Shown: in pieces, positions 8,093 through 18,908 of the stretch | Numbering within the stretch: the stretch's first letter is position 1 | Layout: every line of letters starts with the position of its first letter | Assembly: GCA_031292665.1 (NCBI GenBank) | Contig: JARLGR010000021.1 | Location: forward strand, 1-36,345 | DNA from: Mycobacterium sp. | GTDB lineage: Bacteria > Actinomycetota > Actinomycetes > Mycobacteriales > Mycobacteriaceae | DNA: 36,345 bases | Direction of reading: 5' to 3' | Program-made: the position numbers and the translations under genes | Notes under the pieces: generated by a model | What the model was told of the DNA's origin: nothing | Databases searched by the model: none | Seen by the model: only the letters and a program-made list of their open reading frames with translations

Positions 8093-9203
8093 CTTTTCGG
8101 TTGCGCCACCGGATGCCCGCTTCCAGGAATCCGTCGATGTCTCCGTCCAGAACGGCCGCCGGATTGCCCACCTCGTAGTCGGTTCGCAGATCCTTGACCA
8201 TCTGGTACGGGTGCAGTACGTAGGAACGCATCTGGTTGCCCCAGGAACTGCCGCCCTCACCCTTCAGCGCGTCCAGTTCAGCGCGTTCCTCTAAACGCTT
8301 GCGCTCCAACAACTTTGCCTGAAGAACCCGCATCGCCGAAACCTTGTTCTGCAGTTGCGATTTCTCGTTCTGGCAAGTCACAACGATACCCGTTGGGATG
8401 TGCGTTAAGCGAACCGCCGAGTCGGTGGTGTTCACCGACTGGCCGCCGGGCCCGCTGGAACGGTAGACGTCAACGCGCACATCGCCTTCCGGGATGTCGA
8501 TGTGATCGGTGGTCTCCACCACCGGAAGCACCTCGACTTCGGCGAACGACGTCTGGCGCCGGTTCTGGTTGTCGAAGGGGCTGATCCGGACCAGCCGATG
8601 GGTGCCCTGTTCGACGGACAGCGTGCCGTAGGCGAACGGCGTATGCACGGCGAAGGTCGCGCTTTTGATGCCGGCCTCTTCGGCATAGGAGGTGTCGAAC
8701 ACCTCCACCGGATACTTATGTTTTTCGGCCCACCGGATGTACATCCGCATCAGCATCTCGGCCCAGTCGGCGGCATCCACCCCACCGGCGCCGGAACGGA
8801 TGGTGAGCAGCGCCTCGCGTTCGTCGTACTCGCCCGAAAGCAGCGTGCGCACCTCGGTGGCCTCGATCTCCGCACGCAGGGCCTTGAGCTCGGCGTCCGC
8901 CTCGGCGAGCGCTTCGACGCCGCTGGCCGCGCCGTCGCCTTCCTCGGCCGCCAGTTCGTAGAGCACCGGCAGGTCGTCGAGGCGCTGCCGCAGCTCCTGT
9001 ATCCGGCGCAACTCCCCTTGCGTGTGGGATAGCTCACTCGTAACCCGCTGCGCACGGGCCTGGTCGTCCCACAGTTTGGGGTCGGACGCCTCGTGTTCGA
9101 GCTTCTCGATGCGGCTGTGCAGACCGTCCACATCGAGCACCCGCTCCACCGTGGTCAGGGTGGAGTCGAGGGCGGCGATGTCGGCTTGACGGTCGGGTTC
9201 CAC
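8082..9203 (-). CDS. prfB: Peptide chain release factor 2
   Basis: The 373-residue RF2 ends translation at UGA and UAA. The coiled N-terminal domain (1-110) is followed by the stop-recognition motif SPF (208-210) and the catalytic GGQ (253-255, in [12 protein letters not shown]). The start is GTG 9203 ([14 protein letters not shown]). The frame is continuous from start to end: the in-frame UGA and +1 frameshift that control prfB in E. coli and many other bacteria are absent. The gene opens the minus-strand run that continues into mscS-like and ftsE. It diverges from fprA across a 153-bp gap. Confidence 0.97.
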   Translation of the reverse strand: MEPDRQADIAALDSTLTTVERVLDVDGLHSRIEKLEHEASDPKLWDDQARAQRVTSELSHTQGELRRIQELRQRLDDLPVLYELAAEEGDGAASGVEALAEADAELKALRAEIEATEVRTLLSGEYDEREALLTIRSGAGGVDAADWAEMLMRMYIRWAEKHKYPVEVFDTSYAEEAGIKSATFAVHTPFAYGTLSVEQGTHRLVRISPFDNQNRRQTSFAEVEVLPVVETTDHIDIPEGDVRVDVYRSSGPGGQSVNTTDSAVRLTHIPTGIVVTCQNEKSQLQNKVSAMRVLQAKLLERKRLEERAELDALKGEGGSSWGNQMRSYVLHPYQMVKDLRTDYEVGNPAAVLDGDIDGFLEAGIRWRNRKDDD

Positions 9204-9356
9204 AGCCGACCACGTTACCGCCGCCCCGGCGCGCGCCGAATGCTCAGGTCACGGTCCGGGCCGCAGCGTTTAGCATCAAGTGACCACCACGTGCAGTCCG
9301 GGCCGCGACCACTCAGCTGCCTCGCCGCGGCCCGGCACGAACAAAAAGGCTCGCCT

Positions 9357-10718
9357 ATGCGCACATACCACGTCGCGATCGTCGGCTCCGGGCCGTCGGG
9401 GTTCTTCGCCGCGGCATCGTTGCTGAAGGCGGCCGATTCGTCGGACGACATCGATGTGGCCGTCGACATGCTGGAGATGCTGCCCACGCCATGGGGGCTG
9501 GTGCGCTCCGGCGTCGCCCCCGACCACCCCAAGATCAAGTCGATCAGCAGGCAGTTCGAGAAAACCGCCGAAGAACCCCGTTTCCGCTTCTTCGGCAACG
9601 TCGAGGTCGGGCAGCACGTCCAGCCCGGCGAACTCTCCGAGCGCTACCACGCCGTGATCTACGCCGTCGGGGCGCAGTCCGATCGCGCGCTGAACATCCC
9701 CGGTGAGAATTTGCCGGGAAGCATTTCCGCCGTGGACTTCGTGGGCTGGTACAACGCGCATCCGAGCTTCGAGAGCGCGACGCCGGACCTGTCGGGCACC
9801 CGGGCTGTCGTCGTCGGCAACGGCAACGTGGCACTCGACGTCGCGCGCATTCTGGTCACCGATCCGGACGTGCTGGGGCTCACCGACATCGCCGACCACG
9901 CCCTGCAGTCGCTGCGCCCATGCGGCGTCGACGAAGTGGTGATCATCGGTCGGCGCGGTCCGCTGCAGACCGCCTTCACCACGCTGGAGCTGCGCGAGCT
10001 GGGGGACCTCGAGAACGTCGACGTCATCGTCGATCCGGCGCAGCTGGACGGCATCACCGATGAGGACGCGGCCGAGGCGGGCAAGACCGCCAAGCAGAAC
10101 ATCAAGGTGCTGCGCGACTATGCGCAGCGCGCGCCGCGACCCGGTCATCGCCGAATCGTCTTCCGGTTCTTGACCTCCCCGATCGAGATCACCGGCGACG
10201 GCAAGGTGGAGCGCATGGTGCTGGGCCGCAACGAACTCGTCGTCGACGAGAGCGGGCGGGTGGCGGCCAAGGACACCGGCGAGCGCGAGGAGCTGCCGGC
10301 CCAGTTGGTGGTGCGGTCGGTCGGTTACCGCGGCGTGCAAACCGCGGGGCTGCCGTTCGACGACAGGACGGCGACGATTCCCAACGCCGGCGGGCGGGTC
10401 GAGGGCAGGCGCAACGAATACGTCGTCGGATGGATCAAGCGCGGGCCGACCGGTGTGATCGGTACCAATAAGAAGGACTCCCAGGACACGGTCGACACCC
10501 TGCTGAACGACCTGGCGGCCGGCGACGCACTCGCGGACTTCCCGGAAGACCACGCCGACAAGCTGGCCGGCTGGCTGGCCTCGCGCCAGCCGAAGCTGGT
10601 CACGTCCGCGCATTGGGAGATCATCGACCGCCACGAACGTACGGCCGGCGAGCCGCACGGGCGTCCGCGCGTCAAGCTGCCGAACCTGGCCGAGCTGCTG
10701 CGCATCAGCCACGGCTGA
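9357..10718 (+). CDS. fprA: NADPH-ferredoxin reductase FprA
   Basis: The 453-residue flavoprotein passes electrons from NADPH to ferredoxins and is related to adrenodoxin reductase. The start ATG 9357 (MRTYHVAIVGSGPSGFF) places the FAD motif GSGPSG at 10-15; AAAAAGG lies 8 bases before it. The frame upstream is only a shadow of prfB. The conserved segment TPWGLVRSGVAPDHPKIK follows, then the NADP-binding motif VVVGNGNVALDVAR (about 155-168). The segment GWIKRGPTGVIGTNKKD near the C-terminus is typical of the family. The length agrees with M. tuberculosis FprA (Rv3106). Confidence 0.97.
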   Translation: MRTYHVAIVGSGPSGFFAAASLLKAADSSDDIDVAVDMLEMLPTPWGLVRSGVAPDHPKIKSISRQFEKTAEEPRFRFFGNVEVGQHVQPGELSERYHAVIYAVGAQSDRALNIPGENLPGSISAVDFVGWYNAHPSFESATPDLSGTRAVVVGNGNVALDVARILVTDPDVLGLTDIADHALQSLRPCGVDEVVIIGRRGPLQTAFTTLELRELGDLENVDVIVDPAQLDGITDEDAAEAGKTAKQNIKVLRDYAQRAPRPGHRRIVFRFLTSPIEITGDGKVERMVLGRNELVVDESGRVAAKDTGEREELPAQLVVRSVGYRGVQTAGLPFDDRTATIPNAGGRVEGRRNEYVVGWIKRGPTGVIGTNKKDSQDTVDTLLNDLAAGDALADFPEDHADKLAGWLASRQPKLVTSAHWEIIDRHERTAGEPHGRPRVKLPNLAELLRISHG

Positions 10719-10729
10719 GCGAGCAGCGC

Positions 10730-12469
<1,740 letters not shown>

Positions 12470-12624
12470 TTACTGTGCGCCGCAGATCTCACGAATGCGT
12501 GGGAATCAATCATCACGGTCTCCTGCGCGGGTCATTAAAGACAGCCAGTGCGTACCTTATGGACGAAAACGACGGCGACCCAGGGGCATTGGTCTACACC
12601 TGGATGCCATTGGTCCCTCTGCAT

Positions 12625-12638
12625 GGGACCCAAGTCCT
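12625..12638 (-). promoter_or_regulatory. Probable DevR (DosR) binding box
   Basis: Read on the minus strand the site is AGGACTTGGGTCCC, which matches the known DosR core GGGACTTNNGNCCC at every fixed position except the first. It lies in the 228-bp gap upstream of the DevS/DosT-like kinase, 168-181 bp before its start codon. A further GGGACC half-site is at 12612-12617 (minus strand). This suggests that the sensor is itself under DevR control. I see nothing else in the gap 12458-12685. Confidence 0.6.
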
Positions 12639-12685
12639 CTTGCCGCCCCGCGGGACACGGCTCAACGCCGCGGGTCATGCGCCTT

Positions 12686-13015
12686 CTAGGCGGCCGGCGG
12701 TTCGCCGGGCGCCACCGTCCAGTTGTCCGGATTCTTCGCCGAATACAGCACCGGCAGCAGTTGCCCCATGGTCGGCCACTGGTCGACGTTGACGGCCAGG
12801 CGTGCGTACACCTCGTGCTCGCTCACCGTGGGTCCGTTGATGACGCCGGCGATGGTGACGAACTGCTCACCGGTCGCGTCCGGCCGCGGGCTGACCCCGG
12901 TCACCAGCAGCGTTCCGCTCAGTGACTCGCCGCGGGGACCGCGAGGGAGGAATCGCTGAGCGAGGGCCACGGCCAAGACCGCTAGGAGGATGATGAGCAC
13001 GCCGAATTGCCACAT
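12686..13015 (-). CDS. Small membrane-anchored hypothetical protein
   Basis: The 109-residue product starts at ATG 13015-13013 ([19 protein letters not shown]), where a membrane anchor begins; the frame upstream lacks coding character and would overlap hisN. The anchor covers about residues 3-21. It is followed by a basic stop (RFLPRGPRG) and an extracytoplasmic domain with [20 protein letters not shown], then [10 protein letters not shown]. The latter part could be a small beta domain. It is divergent from hisN with 23 bp between the starts. I cannot assign a family. Confidence 0.75.
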   Translation of the reverse strand: MWQFGVLIILLAVLAVALAQRFLPRGPRGESLSGTLLVTGVSPRPDATGEQFVTIAGVINGPTVSEHEVYARLAVNVDQWPTMGQLLPVLYSAKNPDNWTVAPGEPPAA

Positions 13016-13038
13016 CCGGCCATGGTAGGACTGCTCAC

Positions 13039-13827
13039 ATGAGTCAGGACGATCTGACGCTCGCAATGGCGCTGGCGGACCGCGCAGACGCCATCACCTC
13101 CGCCCGGTTCGGCGCGCTCGACCTGCGCGTCGACACCAAACCGGACCTGACGCCGGTGACCGACGCCGATCGCGCGGTCGAAACCGGCGTCCGGGGGGCG
13201 CTGTCCCGGGAGCGGCCCGCCGACGGCGTCGTCGGTGAGGAGTTCGGCGGAACCGCTGCGTTCTCCGGACGGCAGTGGGTCGTCGACCCGATCGACGGCA
13301 CCAAGAACTTCGTGCGCGGAGTCCCGGTGTGGGCCAGCCTGATTGCGCTGCTCGAAGCCGGCGTTCCGTCGGTCGGCGTGGTGAGCGCCCCGGCGCTGCA
13401 GCGTCGCTGGTGGGCGGCGCAGGGGCGGGGCGCGTTCGTCGCGGTGGACGGCGGACCGCCGCGCCGGTTGTCGGTGTCCTCGGTCTCCGAACTGAGTTCG
13501 GCCAGCCTGTCGTTTTCCAGCCTCTCCGGATGGGCGCAGCGCGGGTTGCGGGAACGCTTCATCGAGCTGACCGACGCCGTGTGGCGGGTGCGCGCCTTCG
13601 GCGACTTCCTCTCCTATTGCCTCGTCGCCGAAGGGGCGGTCGACATCGCCGCCGAACCGGAGGTGTCGGTGTGGGACCTTGCCCCGCTCGACATCCTCGT
13701 TCGCGAAGCGGGCGGGACGCTGACGGGTTTGGACGGCGAGGCGGGACCGCACCGCGGCAGCGCCGTGGCGACCAACGGACTGCTGCAACGCCGGGTGCTC
13801 GACAGCCTCGGCGCAGGCGCGCTGTGA
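13039..13827 (+). CDS. hisN: Histidinol-phosphate phosphatase HisN (inositol monophosphatase fold)
   Basis: The 262-residue enzyme belongs to the Mg-dependent inositol monophosphatase fold. Its M. tuberculosis counterpart Rv3137 dephosphorylates histidinol phosphate, the eighth step of histidine synthesis. Metal-binding residues are seen in GEEF (Glu67), DPIDGT (Asp83, Asp86) and WDLAPLDI (Asp213). The start ATG 13039 is preceded by AGGA at 8 bases. The length equals the family norm. Orthology to Rv3137 rests on sequence character and on the fadE24 neighbour; a general inositol phosphatase remains possible. Confidence 0.88.
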   Translation: MSQDDLTLAMALADRADAITSARFGALDLRVDTKPDLTPVTDADRAVETGVRGALSRERPADGVVGEEFGGTAAFSGRQWVVDPIDGTKNFVRGVPVWASLIALLEAGVPSVGVVSAPALQRRWWAAQGRGAFVAVDGGPPRRLSVSSVSELSSASLSFSSLSGWAQRGLRERFIELTDAVWRVRAFGDFLSYCLVAEGAVDIAAEPEVSVWDLAPLDILVREAGGTLTGLDGEAGPHRGSAVATNGLLQRRVLDSLGAGAL

Positions 13828-13849
13828 CCGAGCTAACACCACGCCTTCG

Positions 13850-13871
13850 TATCTTACTTGGGAGTAAGATA
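13850..13871. promoter_or_regulatory. TetR-type operator upstream of fadE24
   Basis: TATCTTACT (13850-13858) and AGTAAGATA (13863-13871) are perfect 9-bp inverted arms around TGGG. The site ends 39 bases before the fadE24 start codon, in the short gap after hisN. Size and form suit a TetR-family repressor, many of which control acyl-CoA dehydrogenase genes through such TTACT/AGTAA motifs. The regulator cannot be named from the window. Confidence 0.7.
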
Positions 13872-13910
13872 GACTCATTCGCATCGCCCCAACGATCGAG
13901 GCTGCAGAAA

Positions 13911-15332
13911 ATGACCGAAACTCTTCCCGGTTCCAAGAAGAAATCGAAATCCCTCCGCCCCCGCGTCAAGCGGCGTGGCAGCCAGAACGGTGTGGGGCTG
14001 CAGCCGCACAAAAGGACGGGCATCGACATCGCCATAGCGGTGCTCACCCCGCTGGTCGGACAGGAGTTCCTGGACAAATACCACCTGCGTGACCCGCTGA
14101 ACCGGGGTCTGCGCTACGGCACGAAGACGGTCTTCTCCACCACCGCCGCCACGACCCGTCAGTTCAAGCGGGTGCAGAGCCTGCGCGGTGGACCGACCCG
14201 GCTGAAGTCGAGCGGCAAGGATTTCTTCGACCTGACGCCCGACGACGACCAGAAGATGATCGTCGAGACCATCGACGAATTCGCCGCGGAGATATTGCGG
14301 CCGGCGGCTCCCGACGCCGACGAGGCGGCGACCTGTCCCCGCGGCCTGATCGCGAAGGCCGCCGAACTGGGCATCACCGCGGTCAACATTCCTGAGGACT
14401 TCGACGGCATCGCCGAACACCGCTCCAGCGTGACCAACGTGCTCGTCGCCGAGGCGCTGGCCTACGGCGACATGGGTCTGGCGCTGCCGATCCTGGCTCC
14501 CGGCGGCGTGGCGTCCGCGTTGACCCATTGGGGCGGCGCCGACCAGCAGGCCACCTACCTCCCCGAGTTCGCAGGCGAGAACGTCCCGCAGGCCTGCGTC
14601 GCCATCGCCGAACCGCAACCGCTGTTCGACCCCACCCGACTGAAGACGACCGCCATGCGCACCCCGAGCGGATACCGGCTGGACGGCGTCAAGTCGCTGG
14701 TGCCCGCCGCCGCGGACGCCGAGCTGTTCATCGTCGGCGCGCAGCTGAACGGCAAGCCGGCGCTGTTCATCGTCGAGTCGTCGACCAAAGGCCTTACGGT
14801 CAAGGCGGATCCGAGCATGGGGATTCGGGCCGCGGCCCTGGGTCACGTCGAGCTGCGCGGGGTCTCGGTGCCGCTGGGCGCCCGGCTGGGCGAACCGGAT
14901 GCGGCCGACGCCCAATACGACGAGGCCTATTCGGAGGCGGTCGCGCTGTCCCGGCTGGGCTGGGCGGCGCTGGCGGTCGGCACATCCCACGCGGTGCTCG
15001 ACTACGTCGTGCCGTACGTGAAGGAACGCGAGGCCTTCGGCGAGCCGATCGCCCATCGCCAAGCGGTGGCCTTCATGTGCGCCAACATCGCCATCGAATT
15101 GGACGGGCTGCGGCTGATCACCTGGCGCGGCGCGGCACGCGCCGAGCAGGGACTGCCGTTTATCCGCGAGGCGGCGCTGGCCAAGCGGCTTGGCGCCGAC
15201 AAGGGCATGCAGATCGGCCTGGACGGCGTGCAGCTGCTCGGCGGCCACGGCTTCACCAAGGAGCACCCGGTCGAGCGGTGGTACCGCGACCTGCGGGCCA
15301 TCGGTGTCGCCGAGGGCGTCGTCGTTATTTGA
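13911..15332 (+). CDS. fadE24: Acyl-CoA dehydrogenase FadE24
   Basis: The 473-residue flavoprotein oxidises an acyl-CoA at the alpha-beta bond. The start ATG 13911 (MTETLPGSKKKSKS) is chosen because it follows the operator and gives the length of M. tuberculosis FadE24 (Rv3139). A basic N-terminal extension of about 95 residues precedes the dehydrogenase fold. Fold segments seen include ACVAIAEPQPLFDP, then YVVPYVKEREAFGEPIAHRQAVAF and GVQLLGGHGFTKEHPVERWYRD, which is the FAD-binding C-terminal motif. It is followed by fadE23 after 20 bases. FadE24 and FadE23 probably form a hetero-complex, as do other paired mycobacterial FadE proteins. Confidence 0.95.
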   Translation: MTETLPGSKKKSKSLRPRVKRRGSQNGVGLQPHKRTGIDIAIAVLTPLVGQEFLDKYHLRDPLNRGLRYGTKTVFSTTAATTRQFKRVQSLRGGPTRLKSSGKDFFDLTPDDDQKMIVETIDEFAAEILRPAAPDADEAATCPRGLIAKAAELGITAVNIPEDFDGIAEHRSSVTNVLVAEALAYGDMGLALPILAPGGVASALTHWGGADQQATYLPEFAGENVPQACVAIAEPQPLFDPTRLKTTAMRTPSGYRLDGVKSLVPAAADAELFIVGAQLNGKPALFIVESSTKGLTVKADPSMGIRAAALGHVELRGVSVPLGARLGEPDAADAQYDEAYSEAVALSRLGWAALAVGTSHAVLDYVVPYVKEREAFGEPIAHRQAVAFMCANIAIELDGLRLITWRGAARAEQGLPFIREAALAKRLGADKGMQIGLDGVQLLGGHGFTKEHPVERWYRDLRAIGVAEGVVVI

Positions 15333-15352
15333 TACGAGCTGAAAGTTCAATC

Positions 15353-16558
15353 ATGGCAATTAATTTGGAGCTACCCCGCAAGCTGCAAGCGGTGATGGTC
15401 AAGACCCATCAGGGCGCCGCGGAGTTGATGAGGCCGATCGCGCGAAAGTACGACCTGAACGAACACGCCTATCCCGTCGAGCTCGACACGTTGCTCAACC
15501 TGTTCGAAGGCGCCTCGGAGTCAGTCGAATTCGCCGGAGCCGACGCGCTGCGCGGCGAGGACGACGGCAGCGGCAAGAACCGCAACGGCGCCAACATGGC
15601 CGCGCTGCTGCAGACATTGGAGGCCTGCTGGGGCGACGTCGCGATGATGCTGTCCGTGCCCTACCAGGGGCTGGGCAACGCCGCTATCTCCGCGGTCGCC
15701 ACCGACGAACAACTCAAACGCCTGGGCAAGGTGTGGGCGGCGATGGCCATCACCGAGCCGGGTTTCGGCTCGGACTCCGCCGCGGTGTCCACCACCGCCA
15801 AACTCGACGGCGACGAGTACGTGATCAACGGCGAGAAGATCTATGTCACCGCCGGTTCGCGCGCCACCCACATCGTGGTGTGGGCCACGCTGGACAAGTC
15901 GCAGGGCCGCGCCGCGATCAAGTCGTTCATCGTTCCGCGCGAGCACCCGGGCGTCACGGTCGAGCGGCTCGAGCGCAAGCTCGGCATCAAGGGTTCCGAT
16001 ACGGCCGCAATCCGGTTCGACAATGTGCGCATCCCGAAGGAGAACCTGCTCGGCAGATCGGAAATCGAAGTCGGCAAGGGCTTCGCCGGGGTGATGGAAA
16101 CCTTCGACAACACCCGGCCGATCGTCGCCGCCATGGCCGTCGGGCTCGGCCGCGCCGCGCTCGAGGAGATCCGCAGGATCCTCACCGAGGCCGGCGTCGA
16201 GATCTCCTACGACAAGCCGTCGCACGCCCAGAGCGCCGCGGCGGCCGAGTTCCTGCGGATGGAGGCCGACTGGGAGGCCGCCTACCTGCTGTCGCTGCGC
16301 GCGGCCTGGCAGGCCGACAACAAGATCCCCAACTCCAAAGAGGCGTCGATGAGCAAGGCCAAGGCCGGCCGGATGGCCAGCGACGTCACCCTCAAGACCG
16401 TCGAATTAGCAGGGACCGCAGGCTATTCCGAGCAGTCACTGCTGGAGAAGTGGGCCCGCGACTCCAAGATCCTCGACATCTTCGAGGGCACCCAGCAGAT
16501 CCAGCAACTGGTCGTCGCGCGTCGGCTGCTGGGTCTGTCCTCGGCTGAACTCAAGTAG
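15353..16558 (+). CDS. fadE23: Acyl-CoA dehydrogenase FadE23
   Basis: The 401-residue dehydrogenase starts at ATG 15353 (MAINLELPRKLQAV), 20 bases after fadE24, and should share its transcript. The fold has AAMAITEPGFGSDSAAVSTTA (FAD/substrate signature) and GEKIYVTAGSRA in the middle domain. The C-terminal part contains LAGTAGYSEQSLLEKWARD and IFEGTQQIQQLVVAR; the latter is the usual site of the family motif with Glu next to Gly-Thr. The length matches Rv3140. The substrate is unknown. In M. tuberculosis fadB4 follows directly, but here three other genes intervene. Confidence 0.95.
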   Translation: MAINLELPRKLQAVMVKTHQGAAELMRPIARKYDLNEHAYPVELDTLLNLFEGASESVEFAGADALRGEDDGSGKNRNGANMAALLQTLEACWGDVAMMLSVPYQGLGNAAISAVATDEQLKRLGKVWAAMAITEPGFGSDSAAVSTTAKLDGDEYVINGEKIYVTAGSRATHIVVWATLDKSQGRAAIKSFIVPREHPGVTVERLERKLGIKGSDTAAIRFDNVRIPKENLLGRSEIEVGKGFAGVMETFDNTRPIVAAMAVGLGRAALEEIRRILTEAGVEISYDKPSHAQSAAAAEFLRMEADWEAAYLLSLRAAWQADNKIPNSKEASMSKAKAGRMASDVTLKTVELAGTAGYSEQSLLEKWARDSKILDIFEGTQQIQQLVVARRLLGLSSAELK

Positions 16559-16593
16559 CGGGCCACGGGTTCCGGTCGGGAGCGTTGGCGCGG

Positions 16594-17148
16594 CTAAGCG
16601 GGATCGGGTTCTTGCCACGGGACGGTGGCCGACACCCAGTGAGTGATGCGCTCTTCCTGGTCATTGCGGTGCAGGTGCCGCGGCGGCTGAGCGAAGGTCG
16701 CGTAGGGGCGGCAGCGCACCACCACCCGATCCTCCTCGACGGCCATCGCCTCGACGAACGGGCGGGCTTCCTCACCCAGCGGTTGACCGGACATCCGACC
16801 GGCGACGGCCATCATCACGTCGACGACGATGTCGCGGTCACGCTCCACGGTGGCTTCGGCATACACCTGCAGATACGCGAAGGGCCAACGCTCATCGAGC
16901 ACACACAAACTCACCTTGCCGTCGCGCGCGACAGCACGAGCCTTCCCCCGTCCGGCCATGGTCGATACCAGCAATTCGTCGTCGTCGGTCGGGACGTAGT
17001 ACACGATCGACATGGCGGGCCCGTCGTGCAAGCGGCGGTAGCCGTACACGCAGGTGCGATGGGTGCGCACGAAGGTGCGCCGCTCCGACGGAAGCATGTC
17101 GCGGTCGGTGGGAACCGTGAACGGTTCGGTTGCAAGCGGTAACAGCAT
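16594..17148 (-). CDS. PPOX-fold (pyridoxamine 5'-phosphate oxidase-like) protein
   Basis: The 184-residue protein starts at ATG 17148, with GGAGG 7 bases before it. It has the split-barrel flavin/F420-binding fold: RTHRTCVYGYRRLHDGPAMSI near the N-terminus, then YYVPTDDDELLVSTMAGRGKARAVARDGKVSLCVLD and a FAYLQVYAEATVE strand. The set HDGPAMSIVYY with GRGKARAV is the usual pattern of mycobacterial FMN- or F420-dependent reductases of the PPOX superfamily. The gene is divergent from a TetR regulator with a palindromic operator between them, so it is probably that regulator's target. The substrate is unknown. Confidence 0.85.
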   Translation of the reverse strand: MLLPLATEPFTVPTDRDMLPSERRTFVRTHRTCVYGYRRLHDGPAMSIVYYVPTDDDELLVSTMAGRGKARAVARDGKVSLCVLDERWPFAYLQVYAEATVERDRDIVVDVMMAVAGRMSGQPLGEEARPFVEAMAVEEDRVVVRCRPYATFAQPPRHLHRNDQEERITHWVSATVPWQEPDPA

Positions 17149-17194
17149 GAGCCGCCCTCCATCGCCTGAGGTCGAGTGCTCGATCAGAAAATAT

Positions 17195-17211
17195 CGGTTA
17201 CACCGTAACCG
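17195..17211. promoter_or_regulatory. Palindromic operator between PPOX and TetR genes
   Basis: CGGTTAC (17195-17201) and GTAACCG (17205-17211) are perfect arms around ACC. The site lies in the divergent gap, 47 bases from the PPOX start and 127 from the preferred TetR start. This is the classical place for a TetR-family protein to repress both its own gene and its neighbour. Confidence 0.7.
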
Positions 17212-17338
17212 TTATCTGGGCGGCGGGCAAGGGCCGCGAGTAATGGTCACGATGTTCCCGATATTGCCGGGGTGATCAGTGGTCGCCATACTGGCCTGCG
17301 TGACTACCGGGCGTCGCGGCGTGGCGGAGGAGCGAGAG

Positions 17339-18001
17339 GTGATTCGGCGCCCTGCCGGGCGGCCGCGGCTTCCTCTGGATCGGATCGTCACGACAGCGTT
17401 GCAGATCGTCGATGACGAAGGCGCCGCGGCGCTGTCGATGCGCGCGCTTGCCCAGCGGCTGGACTCCGGGACGGCGACGCTGTATCGGCACTTCGCGAGC
17501 CGGGCTGAGGTGATCGCTCAGGTCGTCGACCGGGTATTCGGTGCGGTCGAGTTCGACGATGCCGAGCTCGGCGCGATGACCTGGCAGCAGGCATGTAAAG
17601 CAGCCGCCTGCACGATGTTTGATGCGTTGCGCCGTCACCGGAACGTCGCGCCGCTGCTGGCTGAAGATGTGCCGATCGGACCGCACGCGATGGCCGTCCG
17701 CGAACGGATGATCGCAGTCTTGCTCGACAACGGATTCCCGCCCCCGCTCGCCGCGCGGTCCTATGCGACGCTGGCTCGCTACGTACTGGGTTTTGCGATT
17801 CAACTCAGCACCGCCGGGGATCTCGACGACGCCAGGCTCTCAGGGGTCTTCCACGCCTTGGACTCGCAGCTCTTCCCCGCCACCGTCGCCGTCGCGGGCA
17901 GTCTCCCGGTGCCCTTGGACGAAGAATTCGCGTTCGGACTCGATCTGATCGTCGAGGGATTGACTCAGCTACTCCGCCGCGAACTCAATGAGAAGCACTG
18001 A
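17339..18001 (+). CDS. TetR-family transcriptional regulator
   Basis: The preferred start is GTG 17339 (220 residues, MIRRPAGRPRLPLDRIV), which has GGAGG 8 bases before it. A longer frame from GTG 17279 exists but lacks a ribosome site and would add 20 unlikely residues. The HTH covers about residues 12-55: DRIVTTALQIVDDEGAAAL, then SMRALAQRLDSGTATLYRHF. The C-terminal ligand domain resembles the TetR_C type with VAPLLAEDVPIGPHA. It probably controls the divergent PPOX gene through the palindrome 17195-17211. The ligand is unknown. Confidence 0.9.
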   Translation: MIRRPAGRPRLPLDRIVTTALQIVDDEGAAALSMRALAQRLDSGTATLYRHFASRAEVIAQVVDRVFGAVEFDDAELGAMTWQQACKAAACTMFDALRRHRNVAPLLAEDVPIGPHAMAVRERMIAVLLDNGFPPPLAARSYATLARYVLGFAIQLSTAGDLDDARLSGVFHALDSQLFPATVAVAGSLPVPLDEEFAFGLDLIVEGLTQLLRRELNEKH

Positions 18002-18005
18002 GCGA

Positions 18006-18863
18006 TCAACCCGTGACGGCATTCAACTGCTCGCGGGCGTCCTCGTCCAGCACGATGGAGGCGACGTCCATGTTCTCCTCCAGGTGGAGCACCGACGAGG
18101 TGCCCGGGATCAGCAGGACGTTGGGCGCCACGCTCAGCGTCCACGCCAGTGCGATCTGTGCCGGCGTGCGACCGAGTCGCTGAGCGGTCTCCAGGACCAC
18201 GTCGTTTCCGAGCACTTGATCCGGCGGCGCGAACGGCGATCTCAGGCTGAAGAACGGTACAAACGCGATGCCCCGCTTCGTGCACTCTTCGAGCACGGGC
18301 GTCGATGACCGGTTGACGAGGCTGAAAACATTTTGCACACAAACGATCTCGGTGCGATCCAAGGCATGCAGTAAGTGCTCGGGGCTGATGTTGCTGAGCC
18401 CGATGCCGCCGATCAGTCCCTCGTCACGCGCAGCGATCATGACCGACAGCAACTCCTCGAAGTGTTCGTCGTGGCGGTCGTTGTCCATGAGTCTCAAATT
18501 CACCGCCGCCAGCTGATCGACACCCAGCGATCGCAGGTTGGCCTCGATATCCGAGCGGAAGTCGGCGGGGTCGAGAAGGGGCACCCACCCGCCGGCATCG
18601 TCGCGGCGGGCACCGACCTTGCTGACCAACGCCAGATTCTCTGAATACGGGTACAGGGCCTCGCGGATCAACTCGTTGGAGACGTTGGGACCGTAGAACT
18701 GGGCGGTGTCGATGTGATTGACACCAAGCTCAACGGCGCGTCGAAGCACCGCGAGCGCCTCGTCACGGTCCCGCGGCGGCCCGAACGCTCCGCGGCCGGG
18801 AAGCTGGATGGCGCCGAAGCCGATGCGGGCGACCGAAAAGCGACCGAGCGGAAACGAAGCCAT
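18006..18863 (-). CDS. Aldo/keto reductase
   Basis: The 285-residue protein has the (beta/alpha)8 barrel of NADPH-dependent aldo/keto reductases. The catalytic set is visible in HIDTAQFYGP (Asp and Tyr) and LVSKVG (Lys). The position usually held by His reads VNLRLMD, with Asn in place of His, as in some AKR subgroups. The coenzyme end is seen in ALAWTLSVAPNVLLIPGTSS, the typical IPGT motif. The start ATG 18863 (MASFPLGRFSV) fits. It is convergent with the TetR gene, with four bases between the stops. It lies between fadE23 and fadB4, which are adjacent in M. tuberculosis. Confidence 0.93.
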   Translation of the reverse strand: MASFPLGRFSVARIGFGAIQLPGRGAFGPPRDRDEALAVLRRAVELGVNHIDTAQFYGPNVSNELIREALYPYSENLALVSKVGARRDDAGGWVPLLDPADFRSDIEANLRSLGVDQLAAVNLRLMDNDRHDEHFEELLSVMIAARDEGLIGGIGLSNISPEHLLHALDRTEIVCVQNVFSLVNRSSTPVLEECTKRGIAFVPFFSLRSPFAPPDQVLGNDVVLETAQRLGRTPAQIALAWTLSVAPNVLLIPGTSSVLHLEENMDVASIVLDEDAREQLNAVTG

Positions 18864-18908
18864 ACGGTGAGGTTAGCTTCCAGGCGTGGTGCGCAGCGCC
18901 GGCGATGA

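Noticed and set aside
8082..9203. Programmed frameshift in prfB
   Set aside because: The frame is continuous from GTG to stop, with no internal UGA, so no autoregulatory frameshift exists here.
9276..10712. Long open frame on the minus strand over fprA (478 codons)
   Set aside because: Mirror of fprA, with no domain signal.
13875..15350. Long open frame on the minus strand over fadE24 (491 codons)
   Set aside because: Mirror of fadE24; rich in His, Arg, Gln and Val as expected of a codon-bias shadow.
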